A DNA stretch of 64,000 nucleotides from FEN-1191 sp964528845 (GTDB lineage: Bacteria > Pseudomonadota > Gammaproteobacteria > Steroidobacterales > Steroidobacteraceae). The notes beneath the pieces were generated by a model, which was not told where the DNA came from, made no database searches, and saw only the letters and a list, made by a program, of their open reading frames with translations. The stretch spans positions 1-64,000 of the forward strand of contig CAZGVE010000020.1 in NCBI GenBank assembly GCA_964528845.1, read 5' to 3'. The translations under genes were made by a program, and so were the position numbers. This document shows positions 17,696 to 26,663 of this stretch, piece after piece. How positions within the stretch are numbered: position 1 is the first letter of the stretch; each line of letters opens with the position of its first letter.

Positions 17696-17747
17696 ACCCT
17701 AGCATATGCGCCCTCGGGCGGGACCCCTTGGGCTCCGAGCCGGCTTT

Positions 17748-17783
17748 ATTAGAACTAATCTAAAAACTCATCGCTGCTAGAAT
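17748..17783 (+). promoter_or_regulatory. Candidate parE promoter: palindrome plus extended -10
   Basis: In the divergent xseB/parE gap there is an AT-rich patch with a perfect palindrome ATTAG-AA-CTAAT (17748-17759), followed by an extended -10-like TGcTAGAAT (-10 at 17778-17783), 27 bases ahead of the parE ATG. The palindrome sits where a -35 element would be. That suggests a regulator site or a replaced -35, but no regulator is known. Confidence 0.45.
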
Positions 17784-17810
17784 CCGCGCCGCACCACGGC
17801 TTGGAACAGA

Positions 17811-19703
17811 ATGGCAGAGTCATACACCGCCTCCGATATCGAAGTATTGAGTGGCCTGGACCCGGTGCGCCGGCGGCCGGGCATGTACACCGACACCACG
17901 CGGCCCAATCACCTCGCCCACGAGGTCATCGACAACAGCGTCGATGAGGCCATCGCAGGTCACTGCCGATCGATCCAGGTCACGCTCTACCGTGACCACT
18001 CGCTCGAGGTCGCAGACGACGGGCGCGGGATGCCGATCGACATTCACCCGAAGGAGAAGGTCAGCGGCGTGGAGCTGATCCTTACCCGGCTGCACGCCGG
18101 CGGCAAATTCACCGAGGGGTCCTACAAATTCTCGGGCGGCCTGCACGGGGTCGGGGTCTCGGTCGTCAACGCGCTCTCGCGGCAGCTCGAGTGCAACGTG
18201 CGGCGCGGGGGACGCGAGTATCACATCGGCTTTCGCGACGGGCGCGTATACGCGGCCTTGAGCCAGGTCGGCACGGTCGGCGCACGCAACACCGGCACCA
18301 CGGTGCGATTCTGGCCGGACCCGAAGTTCTTCGACTCAGACCGCTTCTCGGTACCCGACCTGAAGCGCGTGCTCAAGGCCAAGGCTGTGCTGTGCGCCGG
18401 GCTGCGGGTCGGCTTCCTGAACGAGGGCACCGGGGAGCGCGAAGAGTGGTTCTACACCGGTGACCTCGGCGCCTACCTGCTCGAGCAGCTCCGGGGCGCG
18501 CAGCTGCTGCCCCCCGAACCGATCACCGGCCGGCACGAGAGCGAGCAGGACGTGGTCGAGTGGGCGCTGCTCTGGTCCAGCGATGCCGAAGCGCTGATCG
18601 CCGAGAGCTACGTGAACCTGATCCCGACCACGGCCGGTGGCACGCACGTGAACGGGCTGCGCGCCGGCGTGGTCGAGGCGGTGCGGGAGTTCTGTGAGTT
18701 TCGCAACCTGCTGCCGCGCGGCGTGAAGCTCAGCGCCGAGGACATCTGGAATCGCGCCTGCTTCGTGCTGTCGGTCAAGCTGCGCGATCCGCAGTTCGCG
18801 GGCCAGACCAAGGAGAAGCTCAGTTCGCGCGAAGCCGCCACGCTGGTCGAGACGCATGCCCGCGATGCCGCGGCACTGTGGCTCAACCAGCATCCGGACG
18901 CCGGTGAGCGCATCGCGGCCTTTGCGATCGCCAATGCGCAGGAACGGCTGCGCGCGGCCGCGCGGGTGGTGCGCAAACGCGCCGTGAACGGACCGGCGTT
19001 GCCGGGCAAGCTCGCGGACTGCACCTGCCAGGACCCGGCCCGCTCCGAGCTGTTCCTGGTCGAAGGGGACTCGGCCGGCGGCTCGGCGAAGCAGGCGCGC
19101 GACCGCGAGTTCCAGGCGATCATGCCGCTTCGGGGCAAGATCCTGAACACCTGGGAGCTCGAGCCGGGTGAGATCGGCTCCTCACAGGAGGTGCACGACA
19201 TCAGCGTCGCGCTCGGCGTCGATCCGGGAGCCGCCGACCTGTCCGAGCTGCGCTACCACAAGATCTGCATCCTCGCCGACGCCGACAGCGACGGGCAGCA
19301 CATCGCGACCCTGCTGTGCGCGCTGTTCCTGCGCCATTTTCGCCCGCTGGTGCTGGGCGGCCACGTGTACGTGGCGATGCCGCCGCTCTACCGCATCGAT
19401 GCCGGCAAGCAGGTGCTGTATGCACTCGATGATAAGGAGCGCGACGTCACGCTCGCGCGCCTCACCGCCGAGCATGCGCGAGTCAAGCCGGTCGTGACCC
19501 GCTTCAAGGGCCTGGGCGAGATGAATCCGCCGCAGCTGCGCGAGACCACGATCGATCCGCGCACGCGCCGGCTGCTGCAGCTGACGATCGAGGCGCGCGA
19601 CGAGACCGACCGCATGCTCGACATGCTGCTGGCGAAGAAGCGCGCCGGGGACCGGCGCGAATGGCTCGAGCGCAACGGCAACCAGGCCGGGAGCCAGGTC
19701 TGA
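17811..19703 (+). CDS. parE: DNA topoisomerase IV subunit B
   Basis: 630 aa ATPase subunit of topoisomerase IV, which decatenates sister chromosomes; the same length as E. coli ParE. The GHKL ATPase domain shows VIDNSVDEAIAGH, DDGRGMPID and GGLHGVGVSVVNALS; the TOPRIM part shows LFLVEGDSAGGSA with the metal-binding DADSDG further on. The subunit-type motif SELFLVEGDS and the absence of the long insert of gammaproteobacterial GyrB favour ParE, as does parC directly behind it. Its stop overlaps the parC start (TGATG). Confidence 0.96.
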   Translation: MAESYTASDIEVLSGLDPVRRRPGMYTDTTRPNHLAHEVIDNSVDEAIAGHCRSIQVTLYRDHSLEVADDGRGMPIDIHPKEKVSGVELILTRLHAGGKFTEGSYKFSGGLHGVGVSVVNALSRQLECNVRRGGREYHIGFRDGRVYAALSQVGTVGARNTGTTVRFWPDPKFFDSDRFSVPDLKRVLKAKAVLCAGLRVGFLNEGTGEREEWFYTGDLGAYLLEQLRGAQLLPPEPITGRHESEQDVVEWALLWSSDAEALIAESYVNLIPTTAGGTHVNGLRAGVVEAVREFCEFRNLLPRGVKLSAEDIWNRACFVLSVKLRDPQFAGQTKEKLSSREAATLVETHARDAAALWLNQHPDAGERIAAFAIANAQERLRAAARVVRKRAVNGPALPGKLADCTCQDPARSELFLVEGDSAGGSAKQARDREFQAIMPLRGKILNTWELEPGEIGSSQEVHDISVALGVDPGAADLSELRYHKICILADADSDGQHIATLLCALFLRHFRPLVLGGHVYVAMPPLYRIDAGKQVLYALDDKERDVTLARLTAEHARVKPVVTRFKGLGEMNPPQLRETTIDPRTRRLLQLTIEARDETDRMLDMLLAKKRAGDRREWLERNGNQAGSQV

Positions 19704-21985
19704 TGGCGGAGCAGAAGCTGGATTTCGGGGGTGTCGAGCGGCGCGCGCTGGGCGTGTTCACCGAGAAGGCCTACCTCGACTATTCGATGTATGTGATCCT
19801 CGACCGCGCGCTGCCCGCGCTCGGCGACGGACTCAAGCCGGTGCAGCGGCGCATCGTCTATGCGATGAGTGAGCTCGGCCTGTCGGCCGCCTCCAAGCAC
19901 AAGAAGTCCGCGCGCACGGTCGGCGACGTGATCGGCAAGTTCCACCCGCACGGGGACTCGGCGTGCTACGAGGCCATGGTGCACATGGCCCAGGAGTTCG
20001 CGTACCGCTATCCGATCGTCGACGGCCAAGGCAACTGGGGGTCGGCCGACGATCCGAAGTCCTTCGCCGCGATGCGCTACACCGAGGCGCGCCTGACGCG
20101 CTATGCGGACCTGCTGCTCGAGGAACTCGAAGCGGGCACGGTCGACTGGACCGCGAACTTCGACGGGACGATGGACGAGCCGACCATGCTGCCGGCGCGC
20201 CTGCCGAACCTGCTGCTCAATGGCGCCTCCGGCATCGCGGTCGGGATGGCGACCGACATTCCGCCGCACAACCTGCGCGAAATTGCTGCCGCCTGCATCC
20301 TGCTGCTCGATCAGCCGGACGCCACCACCCGTGCGCTGATGAAGCACGTGAAGGGTCCGGATCTGCCGACCGGCGGCGAGATCATCACGCCGCGCGCGGA
20401 ACTGGTGGCGCTGTACGACACCGGCAGCGGCAGCTTCCGCGCCCGTGCGACCTATGAGGTCGATGACGCCGGGGCGATCGTGATCACTGCGCTGCCCTAC
20501 CAGGTTTCGGGCAGCCGCGTGCTGGAGCAGATCGCCGAGCAGATGCGGCAGAAGAAGCTGCCGATGGTCGAGGATCTGCGCGACGAATCCGATCACGAGA
20601 ATCCGACCCGGCTGGTGATCGAGCCGCGCTCGAATCGCGTGGACGTGCAGCAGCTGATGGCGCACCTGTTCGCGACCACCGACCTGGAGCGCAACTATCG
20701 CGTGAACCTGAACGTGATCGCGCTCGATGGCCGCCCGCGGGTGATGGGCCTGAAGGCGCTGCTCACCGAGTGGCTCAGCTTCCGCAAGCACACCGTGCGC
20801 CGGCGGCTGCAGCACCGGCTGGAGAAGGTGCTGCGCCGGCTGCACCTGCTCGACGGGCTGCTGATCGCGTACCTGAATCTCGATGAGGTGATCCGGATCA
20901 TCCGACGCGAGGAGGAGCCCAAGCCGGTGCTGATGCGCCGCTTCAAGCTCTCGGACGAGCAGGCCGAGGCAATCCTGGAGACGCGCCTGCGCCACCTCGC
21001 GAAACTCGAGGAGATGAAGATCCGCGAGGAGCAGCAGGAGCTGAGCCAGGAGCGCGCCCGGCTCGAGGAGCTGCTCGGCAGTGCGGCCAAGCTGCAGCGG
21101 CTGGTGCGCGAGGAGATCGAGGCGGACGCGCTGCAGTACGGTGATGAGCGCCGTAGCCGTATGGTCGAGCGCGCCGCGGCGCAGGCGATCGAGGAGAGCG
21201 AGCTGCTGGTCAACGAGCCGGTGACGGTGGTGCTGTCCACCGGCGGCTGGGTGCGCTCGGCCAAGGGGCACGAGATCGATCCGGGTACGCTCTCCTACAA
21301 GACCGGCGATGCGTTCCATTCCGCGGCCCGCGGCCGCAGCACGCAGCTGGCCGTGTTCATGGACAGCACCGGGCGCGCCTACAGTCTGCTCGCAGCCAGT
21401 CTGCCCTCGGCCCGCGGGCAGGGCGAGCCGCTCTCCGGCCGACTGGATCCGCCGGATGGGGCACGTTTCGCCGGAGTGCTGATCGGCGAGCCCGAGGATC
21501 TATGGCTGCTCGTGACGGATGACGGCTATGGATTCACGGTGCGGCTCAAGGAGCTGCATTCGCGCAACCGCGCCGGCAAGGCGGTGCTCCGGCTCACCGG
21601 GGACGCGCAGCTGCTGCCGCCGCTGCCGATTCCGCTGGAGGGCACACAGAGCGCAGGCGATGCACGCGTCGCGCTCGTGAACTCCGAGGGCCGGTTGCTG
21701 CTGTTCCCGGCCAGCGAAGTGCCGGAGCTGCCACGCGGCAAGGGCAACAAGCTGTTCGGCATTCTGACCCGGAAGGCGCAGGCGCAGGAGGAGCGCCTGG
21801 TCGCGGCTGCGACGCTGCGTGCCACGCAGTCGCTCGCCGTGTATTGCGGCGAGCGGCAGATGACGCTGACTCCGGCGGACCTGAAGGACTACCGCGGCGC
21901 ACGCGCGCAGCGCGGAGCCATGCTGCCCCGCGGCTGGCGCACGGTCGAACGCATCGCCACGATCGAGCCGGGGCGGGCACCCTAA
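19703..21985 (+). CDS. parC: DNA topoisomerase IV subunit A
   Basis: 760 aa DNA-cleaving subunit of topoisomerase IV. The catalytic tyrosine is Y126 in AAMRYTEARLTRY. The quinolone-determining region reads HPHGDSACYEAMV, i.e. the wild-type Ser/Glu pair. The coiled arm (EEMKIREEQQELSQERARLEELLG) and a C-terminal beta-propeller follow, the latter of ParC rather than GyrA size. The ATG at 19703 overlaps the parE TGA; the longer frame upstream merely extends into parE. Tandem parE-parC ensures balanced synthesis of the two subunits. Confidence 0.96.
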   Translation: MAEQKLDFGGVERRALGVFTEKAYLDYSMYVILDRALPALGDGLKPVQRRIVYAMSELGLSAASKHKKSARTVGDVIGKFHPHGDSACYEAMVHMAQEFAYRYPIVDGQGNWGSADDPKSFAAMRYTEARLTRYADLLLEELEAGTVDWTANFDGTMDEPTMLPARLPNLLLNGASGIAVGMATDIPPHNLREIAAACILLLDQPDATTRALMKHVKGPDLPTGGEIITPRAELVALYDTGSGSFRARATYEVDDAGAIVITALPYQVSGSRVLEQIAEQMRQKKLPMVEDLRDESDHENPTRLVIEPRSNRVDVQQLMAHLFATTDLERNYRVNLNVIALDGRPRVMGLKALLTEWLSFRKHTVRRRLQHRLEKVLRRLHLLDGLLIAYLNLDEVIRIIRREEEPKPVLMRRFKLSDEQAEAILETRLRHLAKLEEMKIREEQQELSQERARLEELLGSAAKLQRLVREEIEADALQYGDERRSRMVERAAAQAIEESELLVNEPVTVVLSTGGWVRSAKGHEIDPGTLSYKTGDAFHSAARGRSTQLAVFMDSTGRAYSLLAASLPSARGQGEPLSGRLDPPDGARFAGVLIGEPEDLWLLVTDDGYGFTVRLKELHSRNRAGKAVLRLTGDAQLLPPLPIPLEGTQSAGDARVALVNSEGRLLLFPASEVPELPRGKGNKLFGILTRKAQAQEERLVAAATLRATQSLAVYCGERQMTLTPADLKDYRGARAQRGAMLPRGWRTVERIATIEPGRAP

Positions 21986-22052
21986 GCGACGTGCCGTACA
22001 GACCCGCGGCGCTCTGCACTCCTAGAGTCCCGGATCACTCCAGGAGATCTCT

Positions 22053-22436
22053 ATGAGCACCACCTTCAGCGCCAACGATTCCACCGCCAACGGACATGCC
22101 GCCGCACCAGCCCCCGGCAAGGCCCGTCCGGCGATCGACGCCGCACTGTCGTCTCTGACGCGCGAGTTCCACAGCCTGGTTGCGGACGTCGAGGACCTGG
22201 TGCAGGCCACCGGCGCGCTGACCGGCGAAGAGCTGGCGCGTGCCAAACTGAAGCTGCAGGCACGGGTCAGCGCGGCGCGCAGCTATCTGGGCGACGTCGC
22301 GGGCGACATGACCGACCGGGCACGCAGCGGCGTGCAGTCGGCCGATTCGTACGTGCGCGCCCAGCCCTGGCGTGCGATCGGAATTACCGCTGCTGCGGGC
22401 CTGCTGATCGGCTTCCTGCTCGGCCGTCGGCGCTGA
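22053..22436 (+). CDS. DUF883 family (YqjD/ElaB-like) inner-membrane protein
   Basis: 127 aa protein with a long amphipathic helical body (about residues 28-105; LTREFHSLVADVEDLVQATG and KLKLQARVSAARSYLGDVAG) and a C-terminal glycine-rich membrane anchor AIGITAAAGLLIGFLLGRRR. This is the DUF883 layout of E. coli YqjD and ElaB, tail-anchored proteins that associate with ribosomes in stationary phase. A purine-rich aggaga lies 6 bases ahead of the ATG. It heads a YqjD-YqjE-YqjK-like trio. Confidence 0.85.
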   Translation: MSTTFSANDSTANGHAAAPAPGKARPAIDAALSSLTREFHSLVADVEDLVQATGALTGEELARAKLKLQARVSAARSYLGDVAGDMTDRARSGVQSADSYVRAQPWRAIGITAAAGLLIGFLLGRRR

Positions 22437-22466
22437 AGCAGCGCCCTCGGGTAGGAGCAGGCCGCC

Positions 22467-22865
22467 ATGAGTACGCCGGCGAGCGCGATCAAGCCTCTGC
22501 ATGCGCTGCGCGTGCTGCAGCCGGCGGGAGGTGCGCTGATCGAGCAGCTCGCGCTGTATCGCCAGCTGCTCGCGGTCGAATGGGAGCAGGAGCGCAGCCG
22601 GCTGCTGCAGCTGATGCTCGCCGCGCTGCAGGGGTTCGCGTGCCTGCTGTGCCTGCTGCTGGCCACCGGCGCGGTCGTCATAGCGGTGTGCTGGGCGACT
22701 CCCTATCGGATTGCTGCGCTGGTGGCCGTGCCGGGAGCGTATGCGCTCGGCGCAGGGCTGGCCTGGCGGCGTATCCGATCCGTCGCCGCCCGGGGCAGGC
22801 AAAGCTTCATGGCCACGCGTACCGAACTTGCCGCAGACCTGGAGCTGCTGCGGAGCAGGCTGTGA
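22467..22865 (+). CDS. Phage holin family / YqjE-like membrane protein
   Basis: 132 aa small membrane protein with two adjacent hydrophobic helices (about residues 52-75, FACLLCLLLATGAVVIAVCW, and 80-98) flanked by charged helices. Together with the DUF883 gene upstream and the small basic protein downstream it matches the E. coli yqjD-yqjE-yqjK arrangement; YqjE belongs to the putative holin superfamily III. A host stress-related membrane role is likelier than phage lysis because no phage genes are near. Its stop overlaps the next start (GTGA). Confidence 0.8.
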   Translation: MSTPASAIKPLHALRVLQPAGGALIEQLALYRQLLAVEWEQERSRLLQLMLAALQGFACLLCLLLATGAVVIAVCWATPYRIAALVAVPGAYALGAGLAWRRIRSVAARGRQSFMATRTELAADLELLRSRL

Positions 22866-23074
22866 ACGAGCGACGCGGGCTCGAGTTGCTCGAGCAGCGC
22901 TCGGCGCTGTGCCGGAAGCTGCAGGCCCAGCGGGCCGTGATCGCACAGCAGCTCGGAGCCGCGCCCGTGACGGGGCGGGACTTTCCGCGCAGTCAGACCA
23001 TGCGCCTGCTGGCCCACCGGCCGCTGCAGGCGTTGCGGTTGCTGGTCGGCCTGATCGGCCTGGTACGGCGCTAG
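22862..23074 (+). CDS. YqjK-like small protein
   Basis: 70 aa protein starting at a GTG that overlaps the stop of the YqjE-like gene. It is basic and helical (NERRGLELLEQRSALCRKLQAQRAVIAQQL), with a weakly hydrophobic C-terminus ending LIGLVRR, as in YqjK-like proteins. Coupling and position, more than sequence, support the call. An open frame extending upstream into yqjE is not the real start. Function unknown. Confidence 0.65.
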   Translation: MNERRGLELLEQRSALCRKLQAQRAVIAQQLGAAPVTGRDFPRSQTMRLLAHRPLQALRLLVGLIGLVRR

Positions 23075-23107
23075 CCGCGCAAGCCCACCGGCACCGTGCG
23101 CGCCCCC

Positions 23108-24097
23108 TCAGCCCGGAGCGCTCCCGATCAATTCCTCGGCACGATGACAGGCCACCAGACTGTGCCCGATGGCGCGCAGCTCGGGCACTTCCTGCGCACA
23201 GCGATCCACCGCATGAGCGCAGCGCGTGCGGAAGACGCAGCCCGAGGGTGGTGCGAGCGCCGAGGGAACTTCGCCGGCCAGCGGGGCGATGCGACGCGCA
23301 CGCGCGCGCCGCGGGTCCGGAACGGGGACTGCGGCCAGTAGCGCGCGCGTGTACGGGTGCACGGGCGCGCGGAACAGCGCCTCGGTCGGCGCGATTTCCA
23401 TCACGCGTCCGAGGTACAGCACCAGCACGCGGTCGCAGAGCTGACGCACTGCCGGCAGGTCGTGCGCGATGAACAGCAACGCCACGTGCGTTTCCTGCTG
23501 CGCGCTCTTGAGCAGCGCGGCGATCTGCGCCTTGATCGACACGTCGAGCGCCGAGAGCGGCTCGTCGCAGACGATCAGTTCGGGGCCGACGATCAGCGCG
23601 CGCGCGATGCCGATGCGCTGCGCCTGCCCGCCTGAGAATTCATGCGGATAGCGCCCGAGCTGCGCGCGGGTCAGGCCCACGCGCTCGAGCATCGCGCCGG
23701 CCGCGGCATGGCGCTCGGCGCGCGTGAGCTCAGGCCGGAACACCTGCAGCGGTTCCCCGAGGATCGCACCGATCTGCATGCGCGGGTCGAGCGCCGACAG
23801 GCCATCCTGGAAAATCATCTGCAGGTGCGCGCGCATGCGCCGCAATGCCTCGCCGCGCAGTCGCAGCAGGTCCTGGCCGCGGAACACGATCTCCCCCGCA
23901 TCGACGTCGATCAGCCGCAGCACCGCCCGGCCGAGCGTGGACTTGCCGCTGCCGGATTCCCCGATCACCGCCAGGGCCTCGCCCCGCAGCAGCTCGAAAC
24001 TCACACCGCGTAGCGCGCGCAGCCGCACGTTGCGCCCCCGCTGCTGCACCGCATAGCTGACGTCGAGCGCGCGCACGCGCAGCAGCGCTTCGCTCAC
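23108..24097 (-). CDS. oppF: Peptide ABC transporter ATP-binding protein OppF
   Basis: 329 aa ATPase of an oligopeptide importer. Walker A is GESGSGKST, the ABC signature FSGGQAQR and Walker B LIVCDEPLSALD. The C-terminal oligopeptide/dipeptide transporter extension with its cysteine-containing CVFRTRCAHAVDRC follows at about residue 285. It starts in the last bases of oppD (ATGA overlap) and is last in the oppABCDF order, all on the minus strand. Confidence 0.92.
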   Translation of the reverse strand: MSEALLRVRALDVSYAVQQRGRNVRLRALRGVSFELLRGEALAVIGESGSGKSTLGRAVLRLIDVDAGEIVFRGQDLLRLRGEALRRMRAHLQMIFQDGLSALDPRMQIGAILGEPLQVFRPELTRAERHAAAGAMLERVGLTRAQLGRYPHEFSGGQAQRIGIARALIVGPELIVCDEPLSALDVSIKAQIAALLKSAQQETHVALLFIAHDLPAVRQLCDRVLVLYLGRVMEIAPTEALFRAPVHPYTRALLAAVPVPDPRRARARRIAPLAGEVPSALAPPSGCVFRTRCAHAVDRCAQEVPELRAIGHSLVACHRAEELIGSAPG

Positions 24098-24918
24098 GGG
24101 ATGCCGTCCAGGCTTGGCAGCGCGCGCAGCAGGGACTGGGTATAGGGATGGCGGGGCGCCGCGAACAGCTCCTCGCAGCCGGCCAGTTCGACCAGCTTGC
24201 CGGCCCGCATCACGCCGATCCGGTCGGCGAGCTGCGCCACTACGCCCAAGTCGTGCGTGACCAGCACCAGCGCCGCGCCGGTGCGCTCGCGTACCTCCTG
24301 CAGCAGTGCGAGCACCTGGGCCTGCACCGTCACGTCGAGCGCGGTGGTCGGCTCATCGGCCAGGATGATCTCCGGCTCGGCCATCAGGGCCATTGCAACC
24401 ATGATGCGCTGGCGCATTCCGCCGGACAGCTCGTGCGGGTACTGGCGCGCGCGCCGCGCCGGCTCGCCGATGTGCACCCCCTCGATCATTGCGAGCGCGC
24501 GCTCCTCGGCGGCCTTGCGCGTCAGCCCGTCGTGCAGGCATGCCACTTCGCGGAGCTGGTCGAGCACGCGCATGTACGGGTTCAGCGCGGTCATCGGATC
24601 CTGGAAGATCATTGCGATGCGCGCGCCACGGACGCGGTTGAGCTGATCGGCCGGCAGTGCGAGCAGCTCCGTGCCGCGGTAGCGCACGCTGCCGCCGATT
24701 CGCGCCTGCGGCGGCAGCAGGCCGAGGATCGAGAGCAGCAGCTGGGTCTTGCCCGAACCGGATTCCCCGACTATGCCGAGACATTCCCCGGCATGGACGT
24801 CCAGGTCCACGCCATCCACCGCGGTCACGCTGCCGCCGGGCGTGAGGTAGCGGACGTTGAGGCCACGGATCTGCAGTACGGTGGCTGGCACGTCAGCGGT
24901 CGCGCGGATCGAGGGCAT
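24094..24918 (-). CDS. oppD: Peptide ABC transporter ATP-binding protein OppD
   Basis: 274 aa ATPase partner of OppF. Walker A GESGSGKTQ, signature LSGGMRQR and Walker B ILADEPTTALDVT are intact. It is shorter than E. coli OppD (337 aa) and lacks most of the C-terminal cysteine-rich extension retained by OppF; it ends in HPYTQSLLRALPSLDGIP. Two starts are possible: ATG at 24918, overlapping oppC by 26 bases, or an in-frame GTG at 24891 just after the oppC stop, which would give a more usual N-terminus. Confidence 0.9.
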   Translation of the reverse strand: MPSIRATADVPATVLQIRGLNVRYLTPGGSVTAVDGVDLDVHAGECLGIVGESGSGKTQLLLSILGLLPPQARIGGSVRYRGTELLALPADQLNRVRGARIAMIFQDPMTALNPYMRVLDQLREVACLHDGLTRKAAEERALAMIEGVHIGEPARRARQYPHELSGGMRQRIMVAMALMAEPEIILADEPTTALDVTVQAQVLALLQEVRERTGAALVLVTHDLGVVAQLADRIGVMRAGKLVELAGCEELFAAPRHPYTQSLLRALPSLDGIP

Positions 24919-25741
24919 CTCGCAGTCCGTCGCCCAGGAAGTTGAAGCAGAAAATGATCGCGGCCAGTAGCACCGCCGGCACCAGCAGCAGATGCGGAAA
25001 GGACTGCATGCGGCCGGCCCCTTCGGCGACCAGCGAGCCGAGCGAGGTCATCGGCGACTGCACGCCGAGACCTAAGAAGCTCAGGAAGGCTTCGAACAGG
25101 ATCACGGTCGGTATCGTCAGCGTCGCGTAGATCACGACGATGCCGAGCAGGTTCGGCACCAGGTGGCGCAGGATCATCGCCGGGGCGCGCAATCCGGCAA
25201 CCCGCGCCGCCTCGATGAACTCACGGCTCTTGAGCGCGAGGGTCTGGCCGCGCACGATGCGCGCGATGTCGAGCCACGAGACCGCGCCGATGGCCACGAA
25301 GATCAGCAGCAGCTCGCGACCGAACAGCACGGTCAGCACGATCACGAATGGAATGAACGGTACCGAATACAGTACATCGACCGCGCGCATCAGCAGTGCA
25401 TCGGTGCGCCCGCCGATGTAACCGGCGGTCGTCCCCCAGAGCACGCCGATCAGCACGCTCACGATGCTCGCGGCGATGCCCACCAGCAGCGAGACTCGGC
25501 AGCCCCACATCGTGCGCACCAGCAGGTCGCGCCCGAGCGCATCGGTGCCGAGCAGGTGCCAGCCGTGCGCGCCGGGCGGCAGGTACAGATGCTGCCAGTC
25601 GAGCGTGTAGTAGTCGTACGGCGAGAGCAGCGGCAGCAGCAGCGCGGCGAGCACGATCAGCAGCAGCAGGCCGCCGCCACCGATCGCGGCACGATTGGCC
25701 CGCAGCCGCCGCCACGCCTCGCTCCATAGCGAGCCGCTCAC
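24893..25741 (-). CDS. oppC: Peptide ABC transporter permease OppC
   Basis: 282 aa inner-membrane permease. N-terminal SLWSEAWRRLRANRAAIGGG leads into the first helix, and the conserved EAA-type cytoplasmic loop is seen in EFIEAARVAGLRAPAMILRHLVPN. Five to six helices are evident. The GTG start at 25741 overlaps the oppB TGA (GTGA), so translation is coupled. A longer frame reaching 26281 runs opposite to nothing useful and has no membrane-protein character upstream. Confidence 0.92.
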   Translation of the reverse strand: MSGSLWSEAWRRLRANRAAIGGGGLLLLIVLAALLLPLLSPYDYYTLDWQHLYLPPGAHGWHLLGTDALGRDLLVRTMWGCRVSLLVGIAASIVSVLIGVLWGTTAGYIGGRTDALLMRAVDVLYSVPFIPFVIVLTVLFGRELLLIFVAIGAVSWLDIARIVRGQTLALKSREFIEAARVAGLRAPAMILRHLVPNLLGIVVIYATLTIPTVILFEAFLSFLGLGVQSPMTSLGSLVAEGAGRMQSFPHLLLVPAVLLAAIIFCFNFLGDGLRDALDPRDR

Positions 25742-26658
25742 CGCGCGTACCTCACGCGTGGATCGAGTGCCGCGTAGCACAGGTCCACCAGCAGGTTCAG
25801 ACCCAGGATCAGCGCGCCGTACAGAATCGTGATGCCCATCACCAACGTGTAGTCGCGGTTCAGCGCGCCGGTCGTGAAGTAGCGTCCGATGCCGGGCAGC
25901 CCGAAGGTGGTCTCGATCACGATCGAACCGGTGATCACACCGGCAAGCGCGGGCCCGAGGAAGGAGACCAGGGGCAGCAGCGCGGGCTTGAGTGCGTGGC
26001 GCAGCATGATCGTACGCAGCGGCAGTCCTTTCGCACGCGCGGTCAGGATGAAGCGGCTGCCGAGCACCTCCAGCGTCGAGCCGCGCATCAGCCGCGCGAT
26101 GTAGGCGGTGTACGGAAAGGCCAGCGCCGCCGCCGGCAGCAGCAGGTGGGAGATTCCGCCCCAGTCCCCGGGCGGGAGCCAGTGCAGACCGATCGCGAAC
26201 ACCAGGATCAGCAGCGGCGCGATCACGAACAAGGGCACCGATATGCCGAGCACCGCAGCGGCCATCAAGCCGTGATCCCACCAGGAGTTGCGATGCAGCG
26301 CCGCGAACACGCCGATCGTGCCGCCGAGCAGCAGTGCGATCAGGATCGCCGTGCCGCCGACGGCCAGGTCGACCGGAAAGCCCTGCGCGATCAGTTCATT
26401 GACCGAAGTGTCGCGGTACTGGAACGAGGGCCCCAGGTCCCCATGCGCAAGATTGCCCAGGTAGCGCAGGTACTGCCGCCACAGCGGCTCGTCCAGGTGG
26501 TACTGCGCCTCGATGCTCTTCTGGATCTCCGGCAGCATCTGCTTCTCTGAATCGAAGGGGCCGCCCGGCGCGGCGTGCAGCATCGCGAACGCAAGGGTCG
26601 CGATCAGCAGCAGCGTCGGGATCGCGCCGAGCAGGCGTCGCAGCGTGTAGCGCAGCAT
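25738..26658 (-). CDS. oppB: Peptide ABC transporter permease OppB
   Basis: 306 aa inner-membrane permease beginning MLRYTLRRLLGAIPTLLLIA, the typical OppB first helix, followed by a periplasmic loop (PGGPFDSEKQMLPEIQ) and five further helices. The ATP-ase contact loop reads FILTARAKGLPLRTIMLRHAL. It lies 5 bases behind the oppA stop, between the binding protein and oppC, as in canonical opp operons. Confidence 0.93.
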   Translation of the reverse strand: MLRYTLRRLLGAIPTLLLIATLAFAMLHAAPGGPFDSEKQMLPEIQKSIEAQYHLDEPLWRQYLRYLGNLAHGDLGPSFQYRDTSVNELIAQGFPVDLAVGGTAILIALLLGGTIGVFAALHRNSWWDHGLMAAAVLGISVPLFVIAPLLILVFAIGLHWLPPGDWGGISHLLLPAAALAFPYTAYIARLMRGSTLEVLGSRFILTARAKGLPLRTIMLRHALKPALLPLVSFLGPALAGVITGSIVIETTFGLPGIGRYFTTGALNRDYTLVMGITILYGALILGLNLLVDLCYAALDPRVRYAR

Positions 26659-26663
26659 CGGCG

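Noticed and set aside
19388..21319. Open frame of 643 codons on the minus strand
   Set aside because: Antisense to parE/parC, without domains.
22467..22865. Prophage holin implying a phage
   Set aside because: The YqjD/YqjE/YqjK-like context and absence of phage genes favour a host membrane protein.
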